From positions 1-34,631 of the forward strand of contig QJPH01000275.1 in the NCBI GenBank assembly GCA_003242955.1: a stretch of DNA of 34,631 nucleotides, read 5' to 3'. The DNA comes from Candidatus Methylumidiphilus alinenensis. Its GTDB lineage: Bacteria; Pseudomonadota; Gammaproteobacteria; Methylococcales; Methylococcaceae. The number at the start of each line of letters is the position of its first letter. The first letter of the stretch is position 1. The notes under the pieces were generated by a model. It made no database searches and was not told the DNA's origin. It saw nothing but the letters and a program-made list of their open reading frames with translations. Positions 1 to 7,260 of this stretch are shown one piece after another. The translations under genes and the position numbers were made by a program.

Positions 1-14
1 TGCCAAAATTTTAG

Positions 15-428
15 GGGCGCGAATTATACTACAATTCTCATCAGGTTTTTTATGAGAAAGCCGTGGCACGATACGGTGCGCAATTTTCCGGCTCCGGAAC
101 GGGTTTTTACGCCGAGAATCCGACTGCTTCCCACCGCGACACGGACTGGTCGCGCAAGGATGTGGTGGTGCTGTCTTCTGCGGGTGGCAGCGCTCGTCTG
201 GTCAATGACGAAGGCATTTTGAACGAGCGCACCCTGACCATGGATGCGCCGGGGGATATTTTAGGCCCCTATTTGCGAAGGGCATCCAAGAGCGTCCGTT
301 ACAAGGCCGAGGACGAGGTGGAAGCCCTGCAAAACGACATGCCAAAATCGCTGTTCACCGCATCACCTCCAGCAATGCCCTCTCAATCTGGACGACGTTC
401 TCCGGATGGCCGAGCGATTCCCCCTTGA
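15..428 (+). pseudogene. Partial unrecognised ORF overlapping the 3' end of glnD
   Basis: The reading frame is open from base 15, after a TAG at 12-14. Its first plausible start is GTG at 63, with residues reading naturally upstream of it (YEKAVARYG), so the 5' part is probably missing. The middle (DVVVLSSAGGSARLVNDEG and EDEVEALQNDMPKSLF) looks like genuine protein. The last 25 or so residues are rich in P, S and R and run antisense through the end of glnD, overlapping it by 74 bases. That suggests the original end was lost and the frame now reads into glnD. I do not recognise the family. It is probably a remnant rather than a working gene. Confidence 0.35.
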
Positions 429-2931
429 CGACGAATACATCCTCCGCGCGTTCTCCCAGAGTGACGATCTTGGCGGTTCGCAGGTTGATGCCGTGATTTG
501 CAAGCACACAGGCAATATCGAACAAAAGTAAAGCCCGATCACTGGTGGTAATCGATAAGACGTGACACTCGCCTGCATCGTCAGTTTGGAAGCTGACCTC
601 GGGAGTGAGCGGAAAGTGCTTGACACGGCGAGAACCCAGACCGAACGAGGTTGGTGGCTTGAAATCCTGTCGCGCCATGCGCTGCTGGATTTCCTCTTCG
701 AGAAAGCGCACCGTGTGATGGCTGTAATGAATGGGATCGGCGGCCAGTGTGAGAAAGGAGTCCAGCGCGTAACCATGGGCGGTGGTGTGGATCTTGGCTT
801 CGACGATGTCGAACCGTAGCGATGCCAAGATTCCGCAGAGTCGTACAAATAGCTTGGGCTCGTCCAGGCAGTAGATGAGGATTTCGATGCCTTCCCCCAT
901 GGGTGCCAGCCGGGCTTTCACCACCGCCTGGTCGGGGCGGACGCGATAATGCAGGGAGCGTGTCTGCCAGGCGATTTCGTTCGCGTCATGGCGCATAAAA
1001 TAGCCTACATCAAGTTCCCGCCAGAGTGCGCCCTTGCTCGCCTCGGAAAGCCCATAAAGGCGCAGCCGCCTAAGGGCTTCGGCCTGCTTCGCATCAATGC
1101 TGTCCAATGGGTGCGCCGAATCCTTCTGAAGCAGGCGCAGGGTTGGATAGAACAGGTCGTTCAGTAGCTTCTCCCTCCAGGCATTCCACAATTTCGGGTT
1201 AGTGCCGCGAATGTCGGCCACGGTCAGGAGATACAGGCCGACGAGCCGGCGCTCTGTTTTGACCAGCCTTGCAAATTCACGGATCACATTCGGATCACTC
1301 AAATCCATCCGCTGCGCCACCGTCGATAAAGCGAGGTGGTGTTCAACAAGGAATGCGACGAAATCCGTATCCTCCGAGTCTAGCCCGTGTGTTCGGCAGA
1401 AGCGGATGACATTAGACCGACCCAGACGCGAATGATCACCGCCCCGCCCTTTGGCGATGTCGTGGAATAGTGCGGCGAGGTAGAGCAGCCAGTGCCGGTC
1501 AAAGCCGGCCATCAGGCGAGTGCAGAATGGTACCTCGTGGGCAAACTCAAGCATCGTGAATCGGCGCAGATTCCGGATCACCATCAGAATATGCTGGTCA
1601 ACCGTATAGACATGGACTAGATCGTGTTGCATCTGTCCGACAATCCTTTGGAAAGGCGGCAGGTAGCGGCCAAGAATGCCGTACTGGTTCATGCGGCGCA
1701 ATTCATGGACGATGCCCCTTGGCTGTTGCAGGATGAGCAGAAAGCGGCGGCGGTTCTCAGTATCCTTGCAGAATCCGGCATCAATGCGGAGTCTGGCTCG
1801 CCACAGTGCCCTCAGGGTGTGCGCAGTCATCCCTTTGAGTTCAGGGCACTGTTGCAGGAGCAGGAAACACTCGAACAGTGCTCCAGGTTCATGCTCGAAA
1901 AGCTCAGGCGAGCGGATGTCGAGCAGTCCCCGGATGGACTGAAACCGCTCATTGATGTGAACCGGCTCTAGGGCCGTTTCATCCTGCGCCAAGGCGGCAC
2001 CGATGTTCTGCACCAGTACGGTGTTAATCTGAGTGATTCGCTGGGCATTGCGATAGTAGCGTTGCATGAAGACTTCGCCCGCCATTTTCGCACCTTCCGC
2101 CGAAACGCCGAATGATTCCGCCATGGTATGTTGAAATTCAAAGCGCAGAATTTCGTTTTTCCTTGTCGTCAGCCAATGAAGCCGGATTCTGGCCTGTTGC
2201 AAGAACCTGTCGACCTCCCCTAGTTCACGGGCTTCGATGACACTGATGAAGCCTTGTTGAGCCAGTTCCCGCCAAGTGCTACCGAGGCCAGCCGCCCGCA
2301 TGAGCCATCGGATGACATGCAGGTCGCGAAGGCCCCCCGGCCCTTCCTTTAGGTTGGGCTCCAAGCTGTAAGGGCTATTTTGGTGCTTGTCGTGCCGTAA
2401 CTGCTGTTCCAGGCATTTCGCTTGAAAGAAGGCGACAGGGTCAAGCTCGGCATCGAGTGCTGCCCGCAGTTTTACATAGAGCGGCCGGTTGCCATGGACA
2501 AACCGCGTTTCCAGCAAAGCGGTTTGAATGGTGATGTCCTTCCCCGCATCCTCGATACATTCCTCCACGGTACGGACTGCGTGGCCGAAGTCGAGGCCAA
2601 GGTCTGCCATCGCTCGGATGAACGCGGAAACGCTATCACCGCCGGCTTCATCAAGCGGCTCAGACAGCAGGACGAGGAGGTCGATATCCGAATGAGGATA
2701 TTGCTCTTGCCGCCCATAGCCGCCTACCGCCACCAAGGTCGCCTGACCGGGCAGAGGAAAACGCTCGCGTACAGCCCACACCATCCTGTCGATCAGCCGG
2801 GTGTGGGCGGCGAAGTAGGCACCGGGGTTGGACTTGACGAGGAACGCTTCGCGCAGACATTCGCGGGCGTTGCGAAGTTCGTTCCGAAGATCGATCACGT
2901 TTAGGGTCCCTGCAATGGCTTCAGACCCCAT
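355..2931 (-). CDS. glnD: Bifunctional uridylyltransferase/uridylyl-removing enzyme GlnD
   Basis: GlnD is the cytoplasmic nitrogen sensor that uridylylates PII at low glutamine and removes UMP at high glutamine. With the start at 2931 the protein is about 858 residues, normal for the family. The nucleotidyltransferase motif GGYGRQEQYPHSDIDLL lies near residue 70, followed by the linker PNLKEGPGGLRDLHVIRWL. The HD hydrolase motif LFHDIAKGRGGDHS is near residue 500, and two C-terminal ACT domains close the protein (one begins with EILIYCLDEPKLF, the other with HVLSITTSDRALLLFDI). A longer frame starts at 3024, but its extra 31 residues come from antisense of the HAD remnant upstream, so the ATG at 2931 is preferred, with a weak GGGA ahead of it. 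All catalytic motifs are intact. Confidence 0.95.
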   Translation of the reverse strand: MGSEAIAGTLNVIDLRNELRNARECLREAFLVKSNPGAYFAAHTRLIDRMVWAVRERFPLPGQATLVAVGGYGRQEQYPHSDIDLLVLLSEPLDEAGGDSVSAFIRAMADLGLDFGHAVRTVEECIEDAGKDITIQTALLETRFVHGNRPLYVKLRAALDAELDPVAFFQAKCLEQQLRHDKHQNSPYSLEPNLKEGPGGLRDLHVIRWLMRAAGLGSTWRELAQQGFISVIEARELGEVDRFLQQARIRLHWLTTRKNEILRFEFQHTMAESFGVSAEGAKMAGEVFMQRYYRNAQRITQINTVLVQNIGAALAQDETALEPVHINERFQSIRGLLDIRSPELFEHEPGALFECFLLLQQCPELKGMTAHTLRALWRARLRIDAGFCKDTENRRRFLLILQQPRGIVHELRRMNQYGILGRYLPPFQRIVGQMQHDLVHVYTVDQHILMVIRNLRRFTMLEFAHEVPFCTRLMAGFDRHWLLYLAALFHDIAKGRGGDHSRLGRSNVIRFCRTHGLDSEDTDFVAFLVEHHLALSTVAQRMDLSDPNVIREFARLVKTERRLVGLYLLTVADIRGTNPKLWNAWREKLLNDLFYPTLRLLQKDSAHPLDSIDAKQAEALRRLRLYGLSEASKGALWRELDVGYFMRHDANEIAWQTRSLHYRVRPDQAVVKARLAPMGEGIEILIYCLDEPKLFVRLCGILASLRFDIVEAKIHTTAHGYALDSFLTLAADPIHYSHHTVRFLEEEIQQRMARQDFKPPTSFGLGSRRVKHFPLTPEVSFQTDDAGECHVLSITTSDRALLLFDIACVLANHGINLRTAKIVTLGERAEDVFVVKGESLGHPENVVQIERALLEVMR

Positions 2932-3115
2932 GACAATCCCAGTGCTGTTGGCTAGTCGCGGTGCGGATGTGCCCCACAACTTCGATGGCCTCTTCAATGG
3001 CACGGGAACCAATGTAGAGCACACTGTCTAGGTCGAATAAGATGCCTTTGATGCCGGAGAGGGGGGTCATGTTCATCGGGTTTGCCATTTCGCCATGGGC
3101 CATCATCTCATGCAA
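2921..3115 (-). pseudogene. N-terminal stub of a HAD-IIA family hydrolase
   Basis: This 64-residue frame contains SGIKGILFDLDSVLYIGSRA, the N-terminal nucleophile region of HAD-superfamily class IIA phosphatases, which usually reads FDLDGVLYxGxxA. About 35 residues later the similarity ends (GHIRTATSQQH) and the frame stops inside the start of glnD. Members normally have 250 or more residues, so roughly 80 percent of the gene is gone. The Gly after the second Asp is Ser here. It overlaps the end of the carboxylesterase by 8 bases, the usual spacing for co-transcribed genes, so it was probably the second gene of that operon before a deletion joined it to glnD. Confidence 0.6.
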
Positions 3116-3767
3116 CAGACTTCAATTGAAAGGCATCGCGCAGGAATGCCAAGCCTACATCCAGTCCGGCAGAGTCAATGCCATGGTCGAGGTTAGGGCG
3201 GGCGTGCGTGGCGACTTGCACCCCGGCCTGGCGCAAGCCCCGTTCCGCCTGCGCCATCGCAGGGAATGGCACCACTTCGTCGAGCAGCCCATGCACCAGC
3301 AGAACGGGGGGGCTTGATGTCAGTTCGTGCGACAACGCTTCGCCGCCGACTAGTGCGCCCGAATAACCGATCACGCCCGCTAGAGCAGCCTGGCGGCGCA
3401 GGGCGACATAAAGGCTCAACATCGTGCCTTGCGAAAAGCCGACCAAAGCCACCCGTCCGGCGGGCAAGGCGCGGCTCGCCTGCACCTCGTCGATATAGGC
3501 ATCCAGGATGGGGCTGGCCTCTCGCACGTTGGCAAGGATGGCGGCGGGGGAGCGGTTTTGCAGGCTGAACCATTGATACCCGAAAGGTGCCATGTCGCAG
3601 GGGAAAGGAGCATCCGGGGCCAAAAACTCGGTGTCCGGCAGCGCCTGCCGCCAAACATCCCCCAACCCGATCAGCCCTGCGCCGCTGTCACCCAGTCCAT
3701 GCACCAAGATAACGGCGTGTCGAGGTTTGCCGCCACTCAAAGGGGGAAGGGTATGTTCATTAAGCAT
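3108..3767 (-). CDS. Phospholipase/carboxylesterase-type alpha/beta hydrolase
   Basis: This 219-residue protein belongs to the Abhydrolase_2 group (acyl-protein thioesterase, carboxylesterase and YpfH-like). The oxyanion region VILVHGLGDSGAG is near residue 20. The nucleophile elbow GFSQGT is near residue 113, the acid LLDEVVPF near 165, and the histidine LDHGID near 199, so the Ser-Asp-His triad is complete. There is no signal peptide, so it should be cytoplasmic. It hydrolyses small carboxylic esters or acyl thioesters; the exact substrate cannot be read from sequence. The HAD stub follows with an 8-base overlap. The ribosome binding site upstream of the ATG at 3767 is weak. Confidence 0.85.
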   Translation of the reverse strand: MLNEHTLPPLSGGKPRHAVILVHGLGDSGAGLIGLGDVWRQALPDTEFLAPDAPFPCDMAPFGYQWFSLQNRSPAAILANVREASPILDAYIDEVQASRALPAGRVALVGFSQGTMLSLYVALRRQAALAGVIGYSGALVGGEALSHELTSSPPVLLVHGLLDEVVPFPAMAQAERGLRQAGVQVATHARPNLDHGIDSAGLDVGLAFLRDAFQLKSVA

Positions 3768-3823
3768 GTATGTCTATCTCGATCAATATATTTAACGCCT
3801 AACAGCAATCGGCGTAAGATTAT

Positions 3824-4171
3824 GTGGCAGTTAACAATTTGTTGATTATAGCACTCATCCCAGCGGTTGGCGGCTTCTTCAAGCAATCCATCGTCGGCAT
3901 GAGCATCCCGTTCGCCGGGACCGTTCGCGTCGGCTTTGGCCATGAGTGCCTTTTCCCAATCATCCTACAGGAATCCATCTCCATATGGGAAAACAGGCGG
4001 GAAAGGACAGACCAGGCCGAGTATGGGATACCGGGCATAGAATGGGTTGTGCTGCTGACTGGCGCAATTATAACCATAATATTCACCTATTTCTTTACAA
4101 CCAGCTTGTTTAAAACCCAGTTGTTTATGACAGGGTTGATAACCCTTATCATATCCATTAATCTTGTATAG
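3824..4171 (+). pseudogene. Remnant of a DUF4239 / bestrophin-like membrane protein
   Basis: The second half of this 115-residue frame matches the C-terminal signature of DUF4239 proteins: a short charged stretch (RRERTDQAEYGIPGIEW), a first hydrophobic helix (VVLLTGAIITIIFTYFF), then a second (TQLFMTGLITLIISINLV). Family members are normally around 250 residues and continue past the second helix, whereas here a stop follows at once and a short repeat begins 16 bases later. The first 45 residues do not clearly belong to the family. I call it a truncated remnant. The identification rests on recognising the helix pattern, not on a search. Confidence 0.45.
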
Positions 4172-4186
4172 ATTCACCTCCCTGTG

Positions 4187-4219
4187 CTGGATTCCGGCAT
4201 TCCCTGCCGGAATGACGGG
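4187..4219 (+). repeat. Short palindromic repeat, copy 1
   Basis: The copy starts ctggattccggc and ends gccggaatgacggg, forming a small imperfect hairpin. A near-identical copy lies at 4844-4876 in the same orientation. REP-like units of this kind are common in proteobacterial spacers. This copy sits just after the DUF4239 remnant. Confidence 0.7.
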
Positions 4220-4333
4220 CTTCGGCAAACTTGTGTACAACGACAAGCGCTCCGCGTGGGAACGCCTCCTTGGCCGCTCAGCGGCCCGAATCGAAACGCG
4301 GAGCGTTACGGGATGGATTCCCATGCCGAGCAT

Positions 4334-4468
4334 CACTGCCATTAAGTTAAGATGCAATAAGCGTAAAATCAGCCTTTGACGGAACGCCAAGCCCCAGCTT
4401 GGCGCGGTACACCCTGATGCCAAGCTGGGGCTTGGCGTTCCGATTAAACGCTTAACTTAATGGCAGTG
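4334..4468. mobile_element. MITE with 18-bp terminal inverted repeats, copy 1
   Basis: The left end cactgccattaagttaag (4334-4351) is an exact inverted match of the right end at 4451-4468. The flanking 11-mers atgccgagcat (4323-4333) and acgccgagcat (4469-4479) agree at 10 of 11 positions, which is what a target-site duplication would look like. The interior holds a perfect 24-bp inverted repeat (4380-4403 and 4419-4442) that would fold into a strong hairpin. There is no transposase frame. A second element with the same ends and different contents is at 26860-27004. The ends resemble IS4-family termini (TGCC..AGTTAAG), and 11-bp duplications fit that family; the IS4 link is inferred from memory of those ends. 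Confidence 0.8.
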
Positions 4469-4531
4469 ACGCCGAGCATGGGAACCATGAAAAACTTTCG
4501 GAATACCGTACAACACTGAGGTAAAATCGCC

Positions 4532-4873
4532 ATGACTGCCCCGAATCCCTCCCTTTTGGATCGTCTAGGCCATTGGGCCAAGTCAGATTCGGACAAGCGT
4601 TTCGATGCCGATTTTCACCTGAAATATCTCGCCCGCAGCAGCCACGAGCACACCGAACTCGTCAGGCGGGAGGTTTCGCTACTTGAGACGCAAGGACGAA
4701 GAAACGAAGAACGCTTTTTGGCGCTAGAGAAAACCGGTGCCGAAATCGCCGGTTTGCGCGGCGACTTGGAATCCTACGAACGAATCCTTACGCCTACCCA
4801 ACCTAGGCTCCATGGATGGTATGGATTGTTGGCATCCCTGCAATCTGGATTCCGGCGGTCCATGCCGGAATGA
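4532..4873 (+). CDS. Small hypothetical protein whose C-terminus is formed by a repeat
   Basis: A GAGGT ribosome binding site sits eight bases before the ATG. The first 90 or so residues are polar and probably helical (SHEHTELVRREVSLLETQGRRNEERFLALEK), consistent with a short coiled coil. No family is recognised. The final residues (LQSGFRRSMPE) are encoded by the short palindromic repeat at 4844-4876, so the original C-terminus appears to have been replaced when the repeat arrived. It may be a truncated gene. There is no obvious operon partner. Confidence 0.4.
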   Translation: MTAPNPSLLDRLGHWAKSDSDKRFDADFHLKYLARSSHEHTELVRREVSLLETQGRRNEERFLALEKTGAEIAGLRGDLESYERILTPTQPRLHGWYGLLASLQSGFRRSMPE

Positions 4874-4876
4874 CGG
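4844..4876 (+). repeat. Short palindromic repeat, copy 2
   Basis: This is the partner of the unit at 4187-4219, with the same outer arms (ctggattccggc ... ccggaatgacgg) and a slightly different centre. It supplies the stop codon of the small ORF at 4532-4873. Confidence 0.7.
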
Positions 4877-4983
4877 CTATGTCAACAGTATTGGGAGACG
4901 CGTTCATCCATGGGTATGCCTAATTTAAACCCAATCGGTTATCCTAGCCCCTTTGCTCAACTGTTTTTGGGAGGGGCTAATTC

Positions 4984-5865
4984 ATGAACTCAGTAACACG
5001 ATTATCGGGAAAGCGGTGCGTGGTGACCGGCGGGACCAGCGGTATCGGCCTTGTGACCGCTCGCAAGCTGGTTGAAATGGGCGGTGACATCCTCATCGTG
5101 GGCCGTGACGCAAACCGTGGCTTGGCGGCAAAGCGTTCGATCCATGAGGCTACCGGTCGCGAAGGCGCGGACTTTCTACAGGCCGACCTGTCTGATATGG
5201 ATGCCGTAAGGTCACTGGCCGAGTCGATCTCCAGCCGGTGGGATTATGTCGATGTCCTGATCAACAATGCCGGCGGCATGTTCGGCAAGCGCCAATTAAG
5301 CGCACAAGGCTTTGAGATGACGTTTGCATTGAACCACCTTAGCTATTTCCTGCTGACTGCGTTGCTGATGCCCAGATTGCTTGCGGCATCGGAAAAGGCG
5401 CGGATTGTCAATGTGGCATCCGAGGCGCATCGCCGCATGAGACTCGATTTTGATGACCTTCAAAGTGAAAAATCTTATAATCGCCTGCTCGCCTATGGCC
5501 GATCCAAGCTGGCGAATCTGCTATTCACGCATGAATTGGCGCAGCGGATCAATCCACAGCAAGTCACAGTCAATGCCTTGCACCCCGGCTTTGTGGCGAC
5601 AGACATTGGCACCCGCCATGGTTTGATGCCTTCTTTTGCCTGGTGGCTGGCCAAATTCGCCGCGCTGAGCCCGGAAAAAGGGGCTGCAACCTCGGTTTAC
5701 CTTGCCAGTTCACCCGACGTGGCGGATGCCAACGGGCTTTATTTTTACAAGTGCAAACCGATCAAGCCATCCCAAGAGGCTCTCGACAGCGATGCAGCCC
5801 GATGTCTTTGGGAAATCAGCACTCGCCTGACAGGCATTGATTGGGGGGGCGGTCAGTTCTCTTGA
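4984..5865 (+). CDS. SDR-family oxidoreductase, retinol dehydrogenase-like
   Basis: This 293-residue cytoplasmic short-chain dehydrogenase has a clear Rossmann cofactor motif (VVTGGTSGIG, residues 14-23), the NNAGG motif near residue 95, and the catalytic YGRSK near residue 169. NVASEAH supplies the catalytic serine region. The sequence after the active site (HPGFVATDIG) and the overall length resemble the retinol dehydrogenase/WW-oxidoreductase-like SDRs. These reduce or oxidise carbonyl or alcohol groups with NAD(P); the substrate is unknown. A strong GGGAGGGG ribosome binding site precedes the ATG. The gene stands alone on the plus strand and converges on the deleted pseudogene that follows. 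Confidence 0.88.
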   Translation: MNSVTRLSGKRCVVTGGTSGIGLVTARKLVEMGGDILIVGRDANRGLAAKRSIHEATGREGADFLQADLSDMDAVRSLAESISSRWDYVDVLINNAGGMFGKRQLSAQGFEMTFALNHLSYFLLTALLMPRLLAASEKARIVNVASEAHRRMRLDFDDLQSEKSYNRLLAYGRSKLANLLFTHELAQRINPQQVTVNALHPGFVATDIGTRHGLMPSFAWWLAKFAALSPEKGAATSVYLASSPDVADANGLYFYKCKPIKPSQEALDSDAARCLWEISTRLTGIDWGGGQFS

Positions 5866-5892
5866 CGGCATCCGTTCCGCTGGACACGCTTA

Positions 5893-6430
5893 TTAAATTG
5901 ATGCGACGATGAGATGGCATGCCCTGTACCGGCAACAGCCTTGGAGTCGCCGTAGAAAATGAATTAGCACGACAAATGATGCATGAGGATTTTCTCCATG
6001 AACGGCCCCGTTGACATTTGAGGGTAGAAGGAATTGGCGAATTTGCCCCTTGGCATGGGCCTCGGCGATCCCCGCCGAGTACGCATCCAGCACATCGGCC
6101 CCGGTGATTTCGCCACAAGCGTTCAAGCCAGCGTCGGCGGACTGTCCGGTCGACTTCGGCTTTGCCGATGATAGGGGCCAAGGATTCGATGGCCCGGTTC
6201 ACCGCCGAACCCAGTGCGCCGGAGGAACTGTCGACCTGTTGCAGTGCGGGCGACAATTTTTCCAGCAACAGCACGGCGTCTTCGGCAGCCAGGGCAGGGT
6301 CTGCGTGGGCCGCTTGCTTGATTTCAGTAAGCGCTTCCTTGATGCGCTGAATCGGTGTATCTGACTTCCAGCCAAATGCATTGCGGCGGAAGCGAGAGGA
6401 AAACTGCCATGTATGGGCATTGATGGCCAT
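5893..6430 (-). pseudogene. Internally deleted remnant of a conserved hypothetical protein
   Basis: The N-terminal 100 or so residues (from MAINAHTWQFSSRFRRNAFG to VRRRWLERLWR) read in one frame. The C-terminal piece (CGEITGADVLDAYSAG ... SNVNGAVHGENP) reads in another frame, overlapping 5893-6126. I recall a conserved proteobacterial protein of about 400 residues that starts and ends this way. The centre is therefore missing and the two ends are out of frame. No function is known for the family. The tail also diverges in its last 40 residues. The gene cannot make the normal protein. Confidence 0.6.
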
Positions 6431-6498
6431 TGAGACTCCATAAGAGATTGATTGCCTGACATAGTTTTAGGCTGAGGCTTTCGTACCATCCTGCCCCG

Positions 6499-7257
6499 TC
6501 ATTCCCGTTTAGCGCCAATGCCGATGGATTCCAACATGTCCATAGGCAATGGAAAGACGATGGTGTTGGATTTGTCCCCGGCGATTTCCGTCAGTGTTTG
6601 CAGGTAACGCAATTGAATGGCGCTGGGCGACTGGGCCAAAATTTGTGCGGCCTCCACCAATTTCTGCGAGGCTTGCAATTCGCCTTCGGCGTGGATGACC
6701 TTGGCGCGGCGCTCCCGCTCGGCCTCGGCTTGTCGGGCGATGGCCCGGATCATCGTTTCGTTCAAATCCATCTGTTTGATTTCCACATTGGAAACCTTGA
6801 TGCCCCAGGCTTCGGTCTGCTGGTCCAAAATGGTTTGGATGTCCGCGTTGAGCCTGTCCCGCTCGGCCAGCATTTCGTCCAGCTCGTGCTGCCCCAGCAC
6901 CGACCGCAAGGTAGTTTGGGCCATCTGGCTGGTCGCATTGTAGAATTGCTCGACTTGGATCACGGCCCTCTCCGGGTCGATCACCCGAAAAAAGACGATG
7001 GCGCTGACTTTGACCGACACATTGTCGCGTGAAATGATATCTTGCGAAGGGACATCCATCACGATGGTGCGCAAGTCCACTTTCACCATTTGTTGAATGG
7101 CCGGGATGACGAAGATCAGGCCGGGGCCTTTGACTTTGTAAAACCGGCCCAACATGAACACCACTCCGCGTTCGTATTCGCGCAGGATTTTGATGCCGGT
7201 GACCAAAATGACGCCGATTAATATGACTAAGAGCACGGGGGAAAAATTGATGAACAT
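6499..7257 (-). CDS. Slipin (SPFH/stomatin family membrane protein)
   Basis: This 252-residue protein has one N-terminal membrane helix ([18 protein letters not shown]) followed by the SPFH/band 7 domain ([13 protein letters not shown], then [19 protein letters not shown]). A helical stretch rich in A, E and R follows ([20 protein letters not shown]), and a conserved tail reads [12 protein letters not shown]. Slipins oligomerise on membranes and typically work with an NfeD-type protease. Here the nfeD gene lies immediately upstream, with only three bases between its stop and this ATG and an AGGAGA ribosome binding site inside the nfeD end. Translational coupling is likely. Confidence 0.93.
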   Translation of the reverse strand: MFINFSPVLLVILIGVILVTGIKILREYERGVVFMLGRFYKVKGPGLIFVIPAIQQMVKVDLRTIVMDVPSQDIISRDNVSVKVSAIVFFRVIDPERAVIQVEQFYNATSQMAQTTLRSVLGQHELDEMLAERDRLNADIQTILDQQTEAWGIKVSNVEIKQMDLNETMIRAIARQAEAERERRAKVIHAEGELQASQKLVEAAQILAQSPSAIQLRYLQTLTEIAGDKSNTIVFPLPMDMLESIGIGAKRE

Positions 7258-7260
7258 GGA

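Noticed and set aside
2932-3024. The upstream start of glnD giving an 889-residue protein
   Set aside because: The extra residues are antisense to the HAD stub and are not GlnD-like.
5816-6430. The 204-codon frame taken as one intact protein
   Set aside because: Only the first 100 residues look like protein. The rest is the out-of-frame reading of the remnant's C-terminal part.
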